Part shown: one piece after another, positions 32,012 through 42,564 of the stretch
How the letters are laid out: each line of letters opens with the position of its first letter
Position numbering within the stretch: the first letter of the stretch is position 1
DNA from: Flavobacterium lacus
GTDB lineage: Bacteria > Bacteroidota > Bacteroidia > Flavobacteriales > Flavobacteriaceae
Length of the DNA: 64,000 bases
Direction of reading: 5' to 3'
Assembly (NCBI RefSeq): GCF_003268815.1
Contig: NZ_QLSV01000001.1
Coordinates: forward strand, 1 to 64,000
Translations under genes and position numbers: made by a program
The notes under the pieces: model-generated
The model's database searches: none
Told to the model about the DNA's origin: nothing
The model's input: only the letters and a program-made list of their open reading frames with translations

Positions 32012-35000
32012 GTATAAAGAAGAACCAAGATTAATATTTAGAGATACCATACAAAAGAACTTAATTGGTCCGGGTTCTGATATTTTAATTAGTGATGCCG
32101 AAAATGAAATTATATCAGATTATCCTTTAAGTAGATACTTTTCAGGCATTGTTTTTCCTGAAAAATTTGTTGACCCTATTCAGGATAGTTTTGGATTTGA
32201 TAATGAATCAAATGCTAATGCTGAAACTATTGATGCTGAAAATGAGACTAATGAAGAATTAATTGAATCAAATGATTCTATTCAATCAGAAGATGATAAT
32301 TCAGAAAAAAAAGCTAAAGTAAATAGTGATAATGAATATTCAGAAGCTAATCAATATTTCCCAACAAACTTTGGTTTAACTTTTTGTGTCCCAAATGACC
32401 AAAAAGAAATTACAGTTGAGTTTATATATGCTAAATACAAACAATTAAAACCACTTGAAGCTAAAGTAGAAATAACTAAAGAAGATTTTGAGAAATTCAG
32501 TGGTCATCCATTTAATCCAATAAAACAACATTTAGTGTATGAAGATGGTTTTTTAATATTCAATAGAGAAACATTTGGAAAAAGTGGATTAAATGTTAGA
32601 AACTTAAAGAAAACATTTCAAGAACATGAACAGCAAAAAGAATTAATAGACTCCGTTGGATATAGAAAAGTTGAACTACTACTTGGAAGATTATGGAAAC
32701 GTTTACGAAATGAACAAAAAATAATCAAAATTATACTTGAAGATGAAAATTCAAGTGAAGCTATTCCAATTCCTTTAGAAGTTGAAGAGGAAACAAAAGA
32801 AACAATTACTTGTTTTTATAAAAAAGTATTAGAAACAACTCATGGTAAGTTTATTAAAATTTTACTTGCTAACAGATTAAAACATTCAAAAAAGAAATTT
32901 TCATTCAGTAATGAGAGGTTAAATTCAAAAGCAATGTTTCAAGCACATATCAAAGTAAATGGCACAAAATTTTTACCCTGCAAACAATTTTCTGAAAACA
33001 ACCCTTTTGATAAAGAATTAAATACAATAAACTTTCAATATAGAGAAGAATTTTCTTTTGCTATTGGCCACGGTTGTGCAGTTCATTGGAATGATGATAA
33101 ACAACCTACTGAACTTAATACAACATTCTTGCCAGAAGTTGATATCAAGAGTTATAGTAATGAATTTAAAGAAGATTTTCCAGAAGGTTTAAAGTCAATT
33201 ACACAACTAAAAAAGTTGTCTATTTGGTCTGATTTGAATGATGATGAGATTATAGATCAACTATATTTATTTGCAAAAGAATATCAAAAATGGATTGATA
33301 AACAAATCGCAATTAAAACAACAGATAATTTTCAAAATATTAAAAATAATATTATTGGAAAACAATCAGAAACATTTGAAAGACTTATTAAGAATATAAC
33401 ATTTTTAAAAAATAACGATGATGCATTCAAATCGTTTAAGTTAGCCAATACGGCAATGTTCATTCAAATGTTTGTTTCAAATGAGAAATATTTTGGTAAA
33501 AAGAATGTAGAGCTAACAGAAATAGACGAAAATATAAATTATGACAACTTACGATATTTTAGTGAGAATACAACTTTTAATCCCAAATACAGACCTTTTC
33601 AACTAGCTTTTTTTCTTTTAAACCTTGAATCACTAATCAATCCTGATTCTGAAGACAGAAATAACATAGTTGATTTATTGTGGTTCCCAACTGGTGGTGG
33701 TAAAACGGAAGCATATTTAGCTTTAACTGCTTTTACAATAATTAGTAGAAGAATTTTAAATGAGGACAATGCTGAAGGTGTAGCAGTAATAATGCGTTAC
33801 ACTTTAAGACTTCTAACAGCACAACAGTTTGAACGTGCTACAAAACTAATACTATCATTAGATTTTTTAAGAAAACAATTCAATAATAGGGATGAGTATT
33901 ATTTTGGCAATACTCCTATCTCAATTGGTATGTGGGTTGGTGCTTCATCAACACCTAACTATTTCAAAGATGCATTAAGTATTTATAATAAGATAAATGA
34001 CAATTTAGTAAAAGCAAATTCCAAAAAAAATCACGATTTACAAAAAGTTAATACATTTCCAATTGAAAGTTGTTCATGGTGTGGATGTAAGATTATATCA
34101 AAGAATAAAATCAATTTCTTTGAACAAGGATACCTCGCTACAGCAAATTCATTTAAAATGAAATGTATAAACAATGCTTGTACATTCAGCAATGAATTAC
34201 CAATATATTTTGTAGATGATAAAATTTACCAGACTCCACCTACATTACTTTTTGCTACAGTGGACAAATTTGCGATGATTTCACACAGAGAAGAAGGTCA
34301 TAAACTATTTAATTCTCTTGAAAAACATAAACTCCCTCCCGATTTAATAATTCAAGATGAGTTGCACCTTTTAAGCGGGCCACTCGGTTCCATAACGGGT
34401 ATGTACGAATCTATCGTGGAATTATTATCAACAAAAGGAAATAGAAAGCCTAAAATTATTGCATCAACAGCAACAACAAGAAATACAGCACATCAAGTTG
34501 AAATGTTGTACGGTAATAGACAGCTAAACATATTTCCTCCAATAGGATTAAGTTATAATGACAACTTTTTTTCTTTCGTATCTAAAGATAGTACAAGAAA
34601 GCATATTGGATTTATGCCAACTGGTAAAACAGGACTTAATTCACAAATTCAAATTTTAGGAAACTTATTTATTGCACGTATTGAACTATTCAAATATTTA
34701 ATAGAAAATGAAAAACTAACTGAAGAAGAATGCATTAATAAAATGAACTATTTCTGGACAATCGTTTCTTTTTACAATAGTTTGAGAGATGTTGGTAAAA
34801 TTTATAATAAAGTTCCGGCAGAAATACTTTCTTTAATAAAATTACTTCACAGTAGATACAATATTAGTAGAGATAAATATGCTTTTAATTGGAAAGGATT
34901 ACCATCTCGAACTAAAGAATTAACTAGTCGTATAGAAAGTAATTCAATTAAAAAACTTTTAGATCAATTAGAACAATCATTCAACTTAAATAAATATGAA

Positions 35001-35609
35001 GGAAGAGATTATGTTAATCAAACGGTTGATTTAGTTTTAGCTTCAAATATGTTTTCGGTTGGTATCGATATAAAAAGATTGAATGTGATGTTAATGAATG
35101 GGCAATCTAAAAATGTAGCAGAATACATTCAAGCATCAAGTAGAGTTGGACGTGAGGATATGGGCATTGTAATTAATCTTTTAGATGCAAACCGTTCAAG
35201 AGACAAATCCTATTTTGAAAACTATGTAAGTTTCCATAATGCATACTACAAATATGTAGAACCATTAAGTGTTACACCGTTCACAGAAATTGCAGTTGAT
35301 AAAGTTATGGCAAGTCTCTTAGTTGCTTATATAAGACACAAAAAAGGGTTATATTTAAATAGTCAAGCAAAGGATTTTGAAGGTAATATAGATGAGCTAA
35401 AAACATTTTTATCAGAAAGAATTAAAAACAAGAAGCAACGTGATTATGCAATAAGTAAACTTGATGAGTATGTAAAAAAATGGGTTTCAAAAGAAGAAGG
35501 TCTTACATATAAATTATTAATTCAAAAAATTGCAGACCTAGATGAATGGAGTTTGATGATGTCGATGAGAGAAATTGATACTAATAGTATAATAAAATTA
35601 GCAAATTAA
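32001..35609 (+). CDS. drmA: DISARM helicase DrmA
   Basis: 1202 aa SF2-type helicase. The N-terminal DrmA domain starts RDTIQKNLIGPGSDILI...PLSRYFSGIVFPEK and is followed by an acidic linker (about 65-105). Motor motifs: Walker A FPTGGGKTEAYLALTAF (about 562-578), DEAD-like DELHLLSGPLGS (about 785), SAT-equivalent ASTATTRN, a zinc-finger insert CSWCGC...CINNAC (about 693-730) and motif VI QASSRVGREDMG (about 1043). DrmA with DrmB forms the core that binds and restricts incoming phage DNA in DISARM. Coupled to the neighbours: overlap with the drmE-like gene and zero gap to drmB. Confidence 0.85.
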   Translation: MRNKYKEEPRLIFRDTIQKNLIGPGSDILISDAENEIISDYPLSRYFSGIVFPEKFVDPIQDSFGFDNESNANAETIDAENETNEELIESNDSIQSEDDNSEKKAKVNSDNEYSEANQYFPTNFGLTFCVPNDQKEITVEFIYAKYKQLKPLEAKVEITKEDFEKFSGHPFNPIKQHLVYEDGFLIFNRETFGKSGLNVRNLKKTFQEHEQQKELIDSVGYRKVELLLGRLWKRLRNEQKIIKIILEDENSSEAIPIPLEVEEETKETITCFYKKVLETTHGKFIKILLANRLKHSKKKFSFSNERLNSKAMFQAHIKVNGTKFLPCKQFSENNPFDKELNTINFQYREEFSFAIGHGCAVHWNDDKQPTELNTTFLPEVDIKSYSNEFKEDFPEGLKSITQLKKLSIWSDLNDDEIIDQLYLFAKEYQKWIDKQIAIKTTDNFQNIKNNIIGKQSETFERLIKNITFLKNNDDAFKSFKLANTAMFIQMFVSNEKYFGKKNVELTEIDENINYDNLRYFSENTTFNPKYRPFQLAFFLLNLESLINPDSEDRNNIVDLLWFPTGGGKTEAYLALTAFTIISRRILNEDNAEGVAVIMRYTLRLLTAQQFERATKLILSLDFLRKQFNNRDEYYFGNTPISIGMWVGASSTPNYFKDALSIYNKINDNLVKANSKKNHDLQKVNTFPIESCSWCGCKIISKNKINFFEQGYLATANSFKMKCINNACTFSNELPIYFVDDKIYQTPPTLLFATVDKFAMISHREEGHKLFNSLEKHKLPPDLIIQDELHLLSGPLGSITGMYESIVELLSTKGNRKPKIIASTATTRNTAHQVEMLYGNRQLNIFPPIGLSYNDNFFSFVSKDSTRKHIGFMPTGKTGLNSQIQILGNLFIARIELFKYLIENEKLTEEECINKMNYFWTIVSFYNSLRDVGKIYNKVPAEILSLIKLLHSRYNISRDKYAFNWKGLPSRTKELTSRIESNSIKKLLDQLEQSFNLNKYEGRDYVNQTVDLVLASNMFSVGIDIKRLNVMLMNGQSKNVAEYIQASSRVGREDMGIVINLLDANRSRDKSYFENYVSFHNAYYKYVEPLSVTPFTEIAVDKVMASLLVAYIRHKKGLYLNSQAKDFEGNIDELKTFLSERIKNKKQRDYAISKLDEYVKKWVSKEEGLTYKLLIQKIADLDEWSLMMSMREIDTNSIIKLAN

Positions 35610-37547
35610 ATGGGGAAATACGAACAAATACAAACAAGGAAAACCATAAGTGCTTATGGTGGTGTTGGTTCTATTGTCGAAACTCGAGATGGTTCAATAA
35701 TAATAAAACCATTTGATGAATGGCCATTTTTTATTAGTATTGATGGTGATTTTCAAGAACACAACAATATAGAAGATATACGTTTCAAAAATAGGTTAAG
35801 CAAATATTTTATTAATCTTGAGCGTTTGGTGAAAATTCCTATAAATGATTTAAAAAATGGGTTTCAATTACAGAATGGTGATCAAAATACAATTGGAGCA
35901 TCCTATTTTCCGGAATGGTTTTATTGTAGTAGCTGTAACAAATTTGATAAAATTTCAAATTGGAAATATAATTGGTTAAATAATGTTGACATCAATCATA
36001 AAGATAATTTTTTTCCACCAAAATGTTATAAGTGTTACGCTAGAAACCGCAACAGTAAGAGAAAATTCTTTGATTTAGAACAAGTACGTTTTATTTTAAC
36101 TGCTCCAAATGGAGAGATTGCTGATATACCCTGGGATAAATGGTCAATGTTAAAAAGACAAAAAAGAGATAATTCAAATAATGTAAATAAAGATATTGAT
36201 ACTAACGAAGAAACAATCTCTTTATCAAATGTAGATGTTCCTAGTGATTTAATATTGGAATATCGTACTTCAGATAAATTAGATGATTTAAGTGGTATTA
36301 ACATTATTGCAAAAAATAAGGAGGGTGAAACATTAAATTTTACGACATTATCCGGTTTGTTCAATTTAAGAATTAAAATTCAAGAATTAATTCCAAATGC
36401 TGAAATAAAAGACATCCTCTTTAAACCGGTTATTCGCTCTAGTAATAGTGTCTATTATCCAAATATTTTATCCAGTATTTACATTCCGGCAAAAGACGAA
36501 TTAAATAAATCAAAAATCAAAATGATTAGAGAGTTATTCGATAAAGGTCTTTCGGCTGACATAATTTCGAGTGTTTTATTAGCAACTAATTCATTTACTA
36601 TTGAAGCAAATACTATTCAAAGACTAATCGATAATGACTTTGTTGAAAGAGATACTGAAATTACAAAAAGTGAAAATGAGTATCGTTTTGATGAGTTTAA
36701 ATACATTACTAGTAAAGGTAATGATGAAATAAAAGACTTATTGATATTTGATAAAATAGATTCTAATTATTTTCAGAATGACCTAATAAAATCCATTTTC
36801 AGAATGGATAAAATAAAATTTACATCTGTTCAAACTTCTTACACACGGCAAGAACCTATATCAATTGATACTGCATTAAAAGAAGAAGATATTGAAAGTG
36901 ACAAAGTTGATGCAATACGAAAAAAATATACTTCCAAAAAAGGCTTAACTACAAAGTATCTTCCTGCTATAGAAAGTTTTGGAGAAGGTATCTTTTTTGA
37001 ATTTGATAATGACATTTTAGATAAATGGATAAATTCTAATATATTAATTCTTGATCGAGTTCAACCTATACTAACCAACTATAATAAATTTGATTCTGCA
37101 TTTAATAAGGACATTGAAGTAAATCCTAAATTAATATTGATTCACACATTTTCACATTTAATAATCAAAGAGTTAGAGTATTTATGTGGTTATCCTTCAA
37201 CGTCAATTCAAGAACGAATCTATGTAAGCGAAAACCCAAATATGAATGGTGTATTAATTTATACTATTGCGGGTTCAGAAGGTAGCTATGGTGGTTTAAC
37301 TTCTTTATGTGATGATAATAAGATTGGTAAACTAATTCAATCGGCTATAATGAGAGCTACAGATTGTGCGACTGACCCAATATGTTATCACACAACAGGT
37401 CAAGGTGTTGGAAATCTTAATATTTCAGCATGTTTTAGTTGTTCTTTATTACCTGAAACATCTTGTGAATTATTTAATAGCTTTTTAGATAGAAGATTAT
37501 TAATTGATAATGATTATGGCTATTTTAAACAAATTAGTAATACATAA
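35610..37547 (+). CDS. drmB: DISARM protein DrmB (DUF1998)
   Basis: 645 aa. Begins KYEQIQTRKTISAYGGVGSI, the DrmB-type N-terminus, with a zinc-binding block CSSCNKFDKIS...PPKCYKCYARN (about 109-147). The C-terminal DUF1998 shows HTFSHLIIKELEYLCGYPS (about 510), GVLIYTIAGSEGSYGGLTSL and the Cys-rich end CATDPICY...SACFSCSLLPETSCELFN (about 589-625). It works with DrmA. The start codon follows the drmA stop with no gap. No drmC (phospholipase-D type) gene follows; the next gene starts 156 nt later. Confidence 0.85.
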   Translation: MGKYEQIQTRKTISAYGGVGSIVETRDGSIIIKPFDEWPFFISIDGDFQEHNNIEDIRFKNRLSKYFINLERLVKIPINDLKNGFQLQNGDQNTIGASYFPEWFYCSSCNKFDKISNWKYNWLNNVDINHKDNFFPPKCYKCYARNRNSKRKFFDLEQVRFILTAPNGEIADIPWDKWSMLKRQKRDNSNNVNKDIDTNEETISLSNVDVPSDLILEYRTSDKLDDLSGINIIAKNKEGETLNFTTLSGLFNLRIKIQELIPNAEIKDILFKPVIRSSNSVYYPNILSSIYIPAKDELNKSKIKMIRELFDKGLSADIISSVLLATNSFTIEANTIQRLIDNDFVERDTEITKSENEYRFDEFKYITSKGNDEIKDLLIFDKIDSNYFQNDLIKSIFRMDKIKFTSVQTSYTRQEPISIDTALKEEDIESDKVDAIRKKYTSKKGLTTKYLPAIESFGEGIFFEFDNDILDKWINSNILILDRVQPILTNYNKFDSAFNKDIEVNPKLILIHTFSHLIIKELEYLCGYPSTSIQERIYVSENPNMNGVLIYTIAGSEGSYGGLTSLCDDNKIGKLIQSAIMRATDCATDPICYHTTGQGVGNLNISACFSCSLLPETSCELFNSFLDRRLLIDNDYGYFKQISNT

Positions 37548-37703
37548 AACAAATTAAAAAGAAAATTCTTTCAAAACATGAGTTTCTCTTTTTTACGTTA
37601 GTTTGCTTTTTTATATATTTACACTCTATCATAAAAAACATTCTTTTTACAAAAAAAGTTCAAAAATAAAAAGTAGTTTAAAACTAGTAATGAATCAAGT
37701 TAA

Positions 37704-40526
37704 ATGACTGATACCCGAAACCAAAACCCAGAACAAATTGCACGCGATAAAATTGACCAAATGCTTAGACAAGCAGGATGGATTGTTCAATCAAAAGAGA
37801 AAGTGAATTTGTCAGCTGGTATTGGTATAGCACTTCGTGAAACTAATACCGAATCTGGTTCTGCAGATTATATTCTTTTTATTAATTCAAAAGCAGTCGG
37901 AGTTATTGAAGCAAAAGCAGAAGACCTTGGTTATAAATTATTACAAGTGGAAGAGCAATCTTCTAGATATTCAACAGATGCAATAAAAATTGGTAAATAT
38001 ACTTTAGACAACGTAAAACCATTTGTATACGAAAGTACCGGAACACTTACTAGATTTACAGATTACAGAGATCCAAAGCCTAGAGGAAGAAATGTGTTTT
38101 GGTTTCATAAACCAGAAACATTGGCTGAATGGATTAAAAAAGATAAATCTCTTAGAGAAAACCTTCTATCTATGCCAGATTTAGACCCAACAGGTCTTCG
38201 TCCTGCACAGATTAAAGCGGTTGAAAACTTAGAACATTCTTTTAAGAAAAACCGACCTAAAGCCCTAATCCAAATGGCAACAGGAGCTGGAAAAACATTT
38301 ACAGCAGCTACTTTTGTTTACAGATTATTGAAACATGTCGATGCAAAACGAATCTTATTTGTAGTAGATACCAAAAACTTGGGAGAGCAAGCCGAACAAG
38401 AGTTCATGACTTTTCAGCCCAATGATGATAATCGTAAATTCACAGAACTTTACAATGTACAGAGACTAAATTCCAGTTACATAGCTTCAGACAGTCAAGT
38501 GTGTATATCAACGATTCAACGATTATATTCTATTTTAAAAGGAGAAGAGTTAGATGAAAGTGCTGAAATGGAAAATCCTGAAGAAAATTCCTGGATGCAA
38601 CAGCAGATAAATAAAAAAGCAGCACTTCCCGTAGATTATACTCCAAAAGTTCCAATAGAACAGTTTGACTTTATTGTGATTGATGAATGCCACCGTTCCA
38701 TTTATAATTTATGGAAACAGGTGTTGGATTATTTTGATGCTTTTCTAATTGGTTTGACTGCTACACCCGACAAAAGAACTTTTGGTTTTTTCAATGAAAA
38801 CGTCGTTAGCCAATATACCTATGAAGAATCAGTAACTGATGGTGTTAATGTACCTTATGAGGTTTATACAATTGAAACAGAGATTTCGCAAAATGGAGAA
38901 ACCATTAAAGCAGGCTGGTTTATTGATAGAAGAGACAAATTAACTCGTGCAAAACGTTGGCAACAAGAAGACGAAGATACGGAGTACAAGCGAAATGATT
39001 TGGATAAGAAAGTTGTCAATCCTAGTCAAATTAGAAACATTATTAGAGAATATAAAAAGGCTTTAAAAACTGAAATATTTCCAAATCGTGTGGACAAAGA
39101 TGGTGATTATGAAGTGCCTAAAACGTTAGTTTTTGCAAAAACAGATAGCCATGCCGACGATATTATAAAAATTATACGTGAGGAGTTTGATGAAGGTAAC
39201 GATTTCTGTAAAAAAGTAACATACAAAGCTGAGGAAGATTCAAAATCGGTCTTAAACCGTTTTCGAAATTCCTATTATCCTCGTATTGCAGTAACTGTAG
39301 ATATGATTGCTACCGGTACAGATGTAAAGCCTTTAGAAGTATTGCTTTTTATGCGAGATGTAAAAAGTGTCAATTACTTTGAACAAATGAAAGGAAGAGG
39401 AACAAGAACAATTACTAACGATTCCTTGCAAATGGTTTCTCGTACTGCCAAAAGCAAAACACACTTTGTAATAGTGGATGCCGTTGGAGCAACCAAATCT
39501 AAAAAGACCGACAGCCGACCTCTTGAAAGACAACCTACAGTGCCTATGAAAGATTTGTTAGGAGCTGTAACAATGGGTGTGGCAGACGAAGATTTATTCT
39601 TATCATTGGCAAACCGACTAATCCGTTTGGAAAAACAAATCACCGAAAAGGAAAAAGAAAAATTATTAGAATACTCCGGTGGTAAAAACTTAAAGCAAAT
39701 TACCAAAGAGTTAATTATGGCGTACGACCAAGATGAAATAGACATCTTGGCAAAAATTGAAATAGACAAAATTCCAAGGCAAGACTTAACACCTGCTTTA
39801 GTTGAAGAAGCTAAAAAAGTAGCACATGAACAATTAATTGCTGCTGCTACTAAAACTTTTAATGGAGAACTGAATAACTATTTAGACAATGTCCGTCGTG
39901 AACACGAACAGATTATTGACAGTGTAAATATTGACAAAGTTATTAAATCCGAATGGGATACCACTTCAGTTGATAAAGCAACAGCTATTGTAAAAGATTT
40001 TAGCGAATATTTAGAGCAACACAAAGACGAAATTAAAGCATTAAGTATTTTCTATAACCAACCTTATAATCGTAGAGAAATTACTTTTAAAATGATTAAG
40101 GATGTGTTTGATAAATTAGCTTTAGAGAAACCTGTACTGGCTCCAGATTATGTTTGGAGTGCTTATGCAGTATTAGAAAATGTAAAAAGCGACCAGCCCA
40201 AAGATGAATTAACAGCCTTAGTTTCATTAATCCGCAGAGCTTGTGGTATAGACAAAGAACTGAAAGGATTTGACAAAACCATTGACGAAAACTTTAAAAA
40301 CTGGATATTTAAACAAAATGCCGGAAAACACAACCGCTTTACCAACGAACAAATGGAATGGCTACGAATGATTAAAGATCACGTAGTGAGTAGTTACCAT
40401 ATAGAACTAGACGATTTAGATTACACACCATTTGACAGTCAAGGCGGCAGAGGAAAAATGCACCAATTATTTGGAGACCAAATGAAGGATATTATTAACG
40501 AACTTAATGAAGTATTAGCAGCATAA
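37704..40526 (+). CDS. hsdR: Type I restriction enzyme R subunit
   Basis: 940 aa. N-terminal PD-(D/E)xK nuclease with Asp55 and Glu69-x-Lys71 (GSADYILFINSKAVGVIEAKA), then the SF2 translocase: ATGAGKT (192-198), VIDECHRSIYNLWKQ, GLTATPDKRTFGFF, and TGTDVKPLEVLLFMR...GRGTR. The C-terminal domain is of the EcoEI/EcoKI family R type. Cuts DNA when the HsdS site is unmethylated. The 156-nt gap before it suggests a transcription unit separate from drmEAB. Overlaps hsdS by 1 bp (TAATG). Confidence 0.95.
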   Translation: MTDTRNQNPEQIARDKIDQMLRQAGWIVQSKEKVNLSAGIGIALRETNTESGSADYILFINSKAVGVIEAKAEDLGYKLLQVEEQSSRYSTDAIKIGKYTLDNVKPFVYESTGTLTRFTDYRDPKPRGRNVFWFHKPETLAEWIKKDKSLRENLLSMPDLDPTGLRPAQIKAVENLEHSFKKNRPKALIQMATGAGKTFTAATFVYRLLKHVDAKRILFVVDTKNLGEQAEQEFMTFQPNDDNRKFTELYNVQRLNSSYIASDSQVCISTIQRLYSILKGEELDESAEMENPEENSWMQQQINKKAALPVDYTPKVPIEQFDFIVIDECHRSIYNLWKQVLDYFDAFLIGLTATPDKRTFGFFNENVVSQYTYEESVTDGVNVPYEVYTIETEISQNGETIKAGWFIDRRDKLTRAKRWQQEDEDTEYKRNDLDKKVVNPSQIRNIIREYKKALKTEIFPNRVDKDGDYEVPKTLVFAKTDSHADDIIKIIREEFDEGNDFCKKVTYKAEEDSKSVLNRFRNSYYPRIAVTVDMIATGTDVKPLEVLLFMRDVKSVNYFEQMKGRGTRTITNDSLQMVSRTAKSKTHFVIVDAVGATKSKKTDSRPLERQPTVPMKDLLGAVTMGVADEDLFLSLANRLIRLEKQITEKEKEKLLEYSGGKNLKQITKELIMAYDQDEIDILAKIEIDKIPRQDLTPALVEEAKKVAHEQLIAAATKTFNGELNNYLDNVRREHEQIIDSVNIDKVIKSEWDTTSVDKATAIVKDFSEYLEQHKDEIKALSIFYNQPYNRREITFKMIKDVFDKLALEKPVLAPDYVWSAYAVLENVKSDQPKDELTALVSLIRRACGIDKELKGFDKTIDENFKNWIFKQNAGKHNRFTNEQMEWLRMIKDHVVSSYHIELDDLDYTPFDSQGGRGKMHQLFGDQMKDIINELNEVLAA

Positions 40527-41977
40527 TGAGAGAAGATTGGACAGAATGTTGCTTCGAAGATATATTAGATTACGAACAACCTACAAAATATATAGTAAAT
40601 AGTACCGACTATAATGATGCCTATAAAATGCCTGTTTTAACAGCAGGAAAATCATTTATAAAAGGATATACTAACGAAACAGAAGGTATATTTGAGAATT
40701 TACCGACCATCATTTTTGATGATTTTACCACAGCATCACAATATGTTGATTTTAAATTCAAAGTAAAGTCATCAGCAATGAAAATCTTGGTGCCTACAAG
40801 TAAATTGGTAAATATGAGATTTGCTTTTTATTGTATGCAAGTCAATCAAATAAGGAATGACACTCATAAAAGATATTGGATTTCTGTTTATGCAAAAAAG
40901 AAGTTTTTATTACCATCTTTAGTGGAACAAAAAGCGATTATTTCTAAAATTGAAGAATTATTCAGTGATTTAGACAAAGGTATTGATGACCTTAAAAAAG
41001 CAAAAGATCAATTGGTAATTTATAGACAAGCCGTTTTGAAAAAAGCGTTTGAAGGTGAATTAACCAAAGAATGGAGAGAGAAACAAATTAATTTACCTTC
41101 TGTTGATGAATTAATAAAACAAATCAAAGTAGAACGTGAAAAACACTACAAACAACAAATTGAAGATTGGAAAAAAGAAGTTAAAGTATGGGAGCAAAAC
41201 GGTGAGAAAGGTCTAAAACCTATTAAACCAAAAAGTTTGAAATTAGTAAATTCTTTAAAAGAAGATGATATAAAAAAACTAATATCTATTCCTAAGGTAT
41301 GGAAATATCACTATTTAGCTTATGCTGGAGATCTTGGTAGAGGAAAATCAAAGCATCGTCCAAGGAATGATAAAAGACTTTTTGGAGGTCCCTATCCTTT
41401 CTTTCAAACATCTGAGGTAAAAGCCCAAGAAATTATTAGCTCATACACTCAAACTTATAGTGAATTTGGTTTAAAGCAAAGTAAACTTTGGCCTGCGGGC
41501 ACTCTTTGTATTACTATTGCGGCTAATATTGCTGAAACTGGTTTTTTAGGAATTGACGCCTGTTTTCCTGATAGTATAGTGGGCTATACTCCTTATGAAA
41601 GTATTATTGATATCAAATATATTGATTACTTTTTTCAATCTGCAAAAAGAAGAATTAGTGCATACGCTCCAGCTACAGCTCAAAAAAATATTAATTTGAC
41701 AACACTTGAAAATTTGTTAGTTCCTTACTGTTCAAAAAATGAGCAAGGACAAGTTGTAAAAGAAATAGAATCTCGACTTTCAATTTGTGAAAAAGTTGAA
41801 CAAAGTATAAATGATAGTTTAGAAAAAGCAAAAGCGTTGCGACAAAGCATACTTAAAAAAGCTTTTGAGGGCAAATTGCTTTCTGCTGCAGAAATAGCAA
41901 GATGCAAAAAAGAAACAGATTATGAATCAGCTTCGGTTTTATTAGCAAAAATCAAAGTTGATAAAAAGAATAAATAG
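40526..41977 (+). CDS. hsdS: Type I restriction specificity subunit
   Basis: 483 aa. Two target-recognition domains (about 1-130 and 250-400), each followed by a conserved helical spacer: EQKAIISKIEELFSDLDKGI...RQAVLKKAFEGELT and GQVVKEIESRLSICEKVE...RQSILKKAFEGKLL. These internal repeats are the hallmark of HsdS and set the spacing of a bipartite DNA target. The second target domain begins with the KYHYLAYAGDLGRGKS pattern. Only one hsdS is seen, with no inverted partial copy for shuffling. Confidence 0.95.
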   Translation: MREDWTECCFEDILDYEQPTKYIVNSTDYNDAYKMPVLTAGKSFIKGYTNETEGIFENLPTIIFDDFTTASQYVDFKFKVKSSAMKILVPTSKLVNMRFAFYCMQVNQIRNDTHKRYWISVYAKKKFLLPSLVEQKAIISKIEELFSDLDKGIDDLKKAKDQLVIYRQAVLKKAFEGELTKEWREKQINLPSVDELIKQIKVEREKHYKQQIEDWKKEVKVWEQNGEKGLKPIKPKSLKLVNSLKEDDIKKLISIPKVWKYHYLAYAGDLGRGKSKHRPRNDKRLFGGPYPFFQTSEVKAQEIISSYTQTYSEFGLKQSKLWPAGTLCITIAANIAETGFLGIDACFPDSIVGYTPYESIIDIKYIDYFFQSAKRRISAYAPATAQKNINLTTLENLLVPYCSKNEQGQVVKEIESRLSICEKVEQSINDSLEKAKALRQSILKKAFEGKLLSAAEIARCKKETDYESASVLLAKIKVDKKNK

Positions 41978-41985
41978 TATAATGA

Positions 41986-42564
41986 ATGGCTAAACAGAAA
42001 TTAAAAATAATGGTTTCTTCAACGGTTCATGGATCAGATTCAGATTTGGATCAAATTCATGGTATTTTGAATGGATATGGCTATGAAGTTATCATGTCTA
42101 AGAATGGAACCGTTTATGTACCTATTGGTGTATCAAATGAAGAAGCATGTTTACAAGCTGTAGTAGATTGTGACTTATTTCTTGGTGTGATTTTCCCAAG
42201 ATATGGTTCTGGAATCACACATAAAGAATTTTCAAAAGCAATAGAGATTGATAAACCTAGATGGTTTATTTCCCATCATTTTATTGAGTATACAAGACAA
42301 TTAATGAAACAATTTATGTATGACGCTAATGGTATTAGAAATGATTTTCAAATTAAATATACTCCTGTACTTGATAATATTAAAGTTGTGGATATGTATA
42401 ATGAAGCAATTCAAAATCATCTTGATTCAGATAAAAGAAGATCACATTGGGCACAACCTTTTTTTAAAACATCTGATACATTTGATTTTCTTAAAACACA
42501 GTTTGCTGATATGAACAAAAGAATTATTGAATTAGAAAAACTTAATGATATTGACAATGAGTGA
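41986..42564 (+). CDS. DUF4062 protein
   Basis: 192 aa. The N-terminus KLKIMVSSTVHGSDSDLDQI with NEEACLQAVVDCDLFLGVIFPRYGSG matches DUF4062, a TIR-like/nucleoside-binding fold found in front of many defence and STAND proteins. Here it is free-standing, with a helical C-terminal extension ending ELEKLNDID. It sits between hsdS and the AlbA_2/ATPase gene and overlaps the latter's start by 8 bp, so both are probably made together. Possibly a sensor or regulator of restriction; inference only. Confidence 0.8.
   Translation: MAKQKLKIMVSSTVHGSDSDLDQIHGILNGYGYEVIMSKNGTVYVPIGVSNEEACLQAVVDCDLFLGVIFPRYGSGITHKEFSKAIEIDKPRWFISHHFIEYTRQLMKQFMYDANGIRNDFQIKYTPVLDNIKVVDMYNEAIQNHLDSDKRRSHWAQPFFKTSDTFDFLKTQFADMNKRIIELEKLNDIDNE

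Noticed and set aside
40526-41977. Phase-variable hsdS by inversion
   Set aside because: Only one hsdS and no inverted partial copy or invertase nearby.
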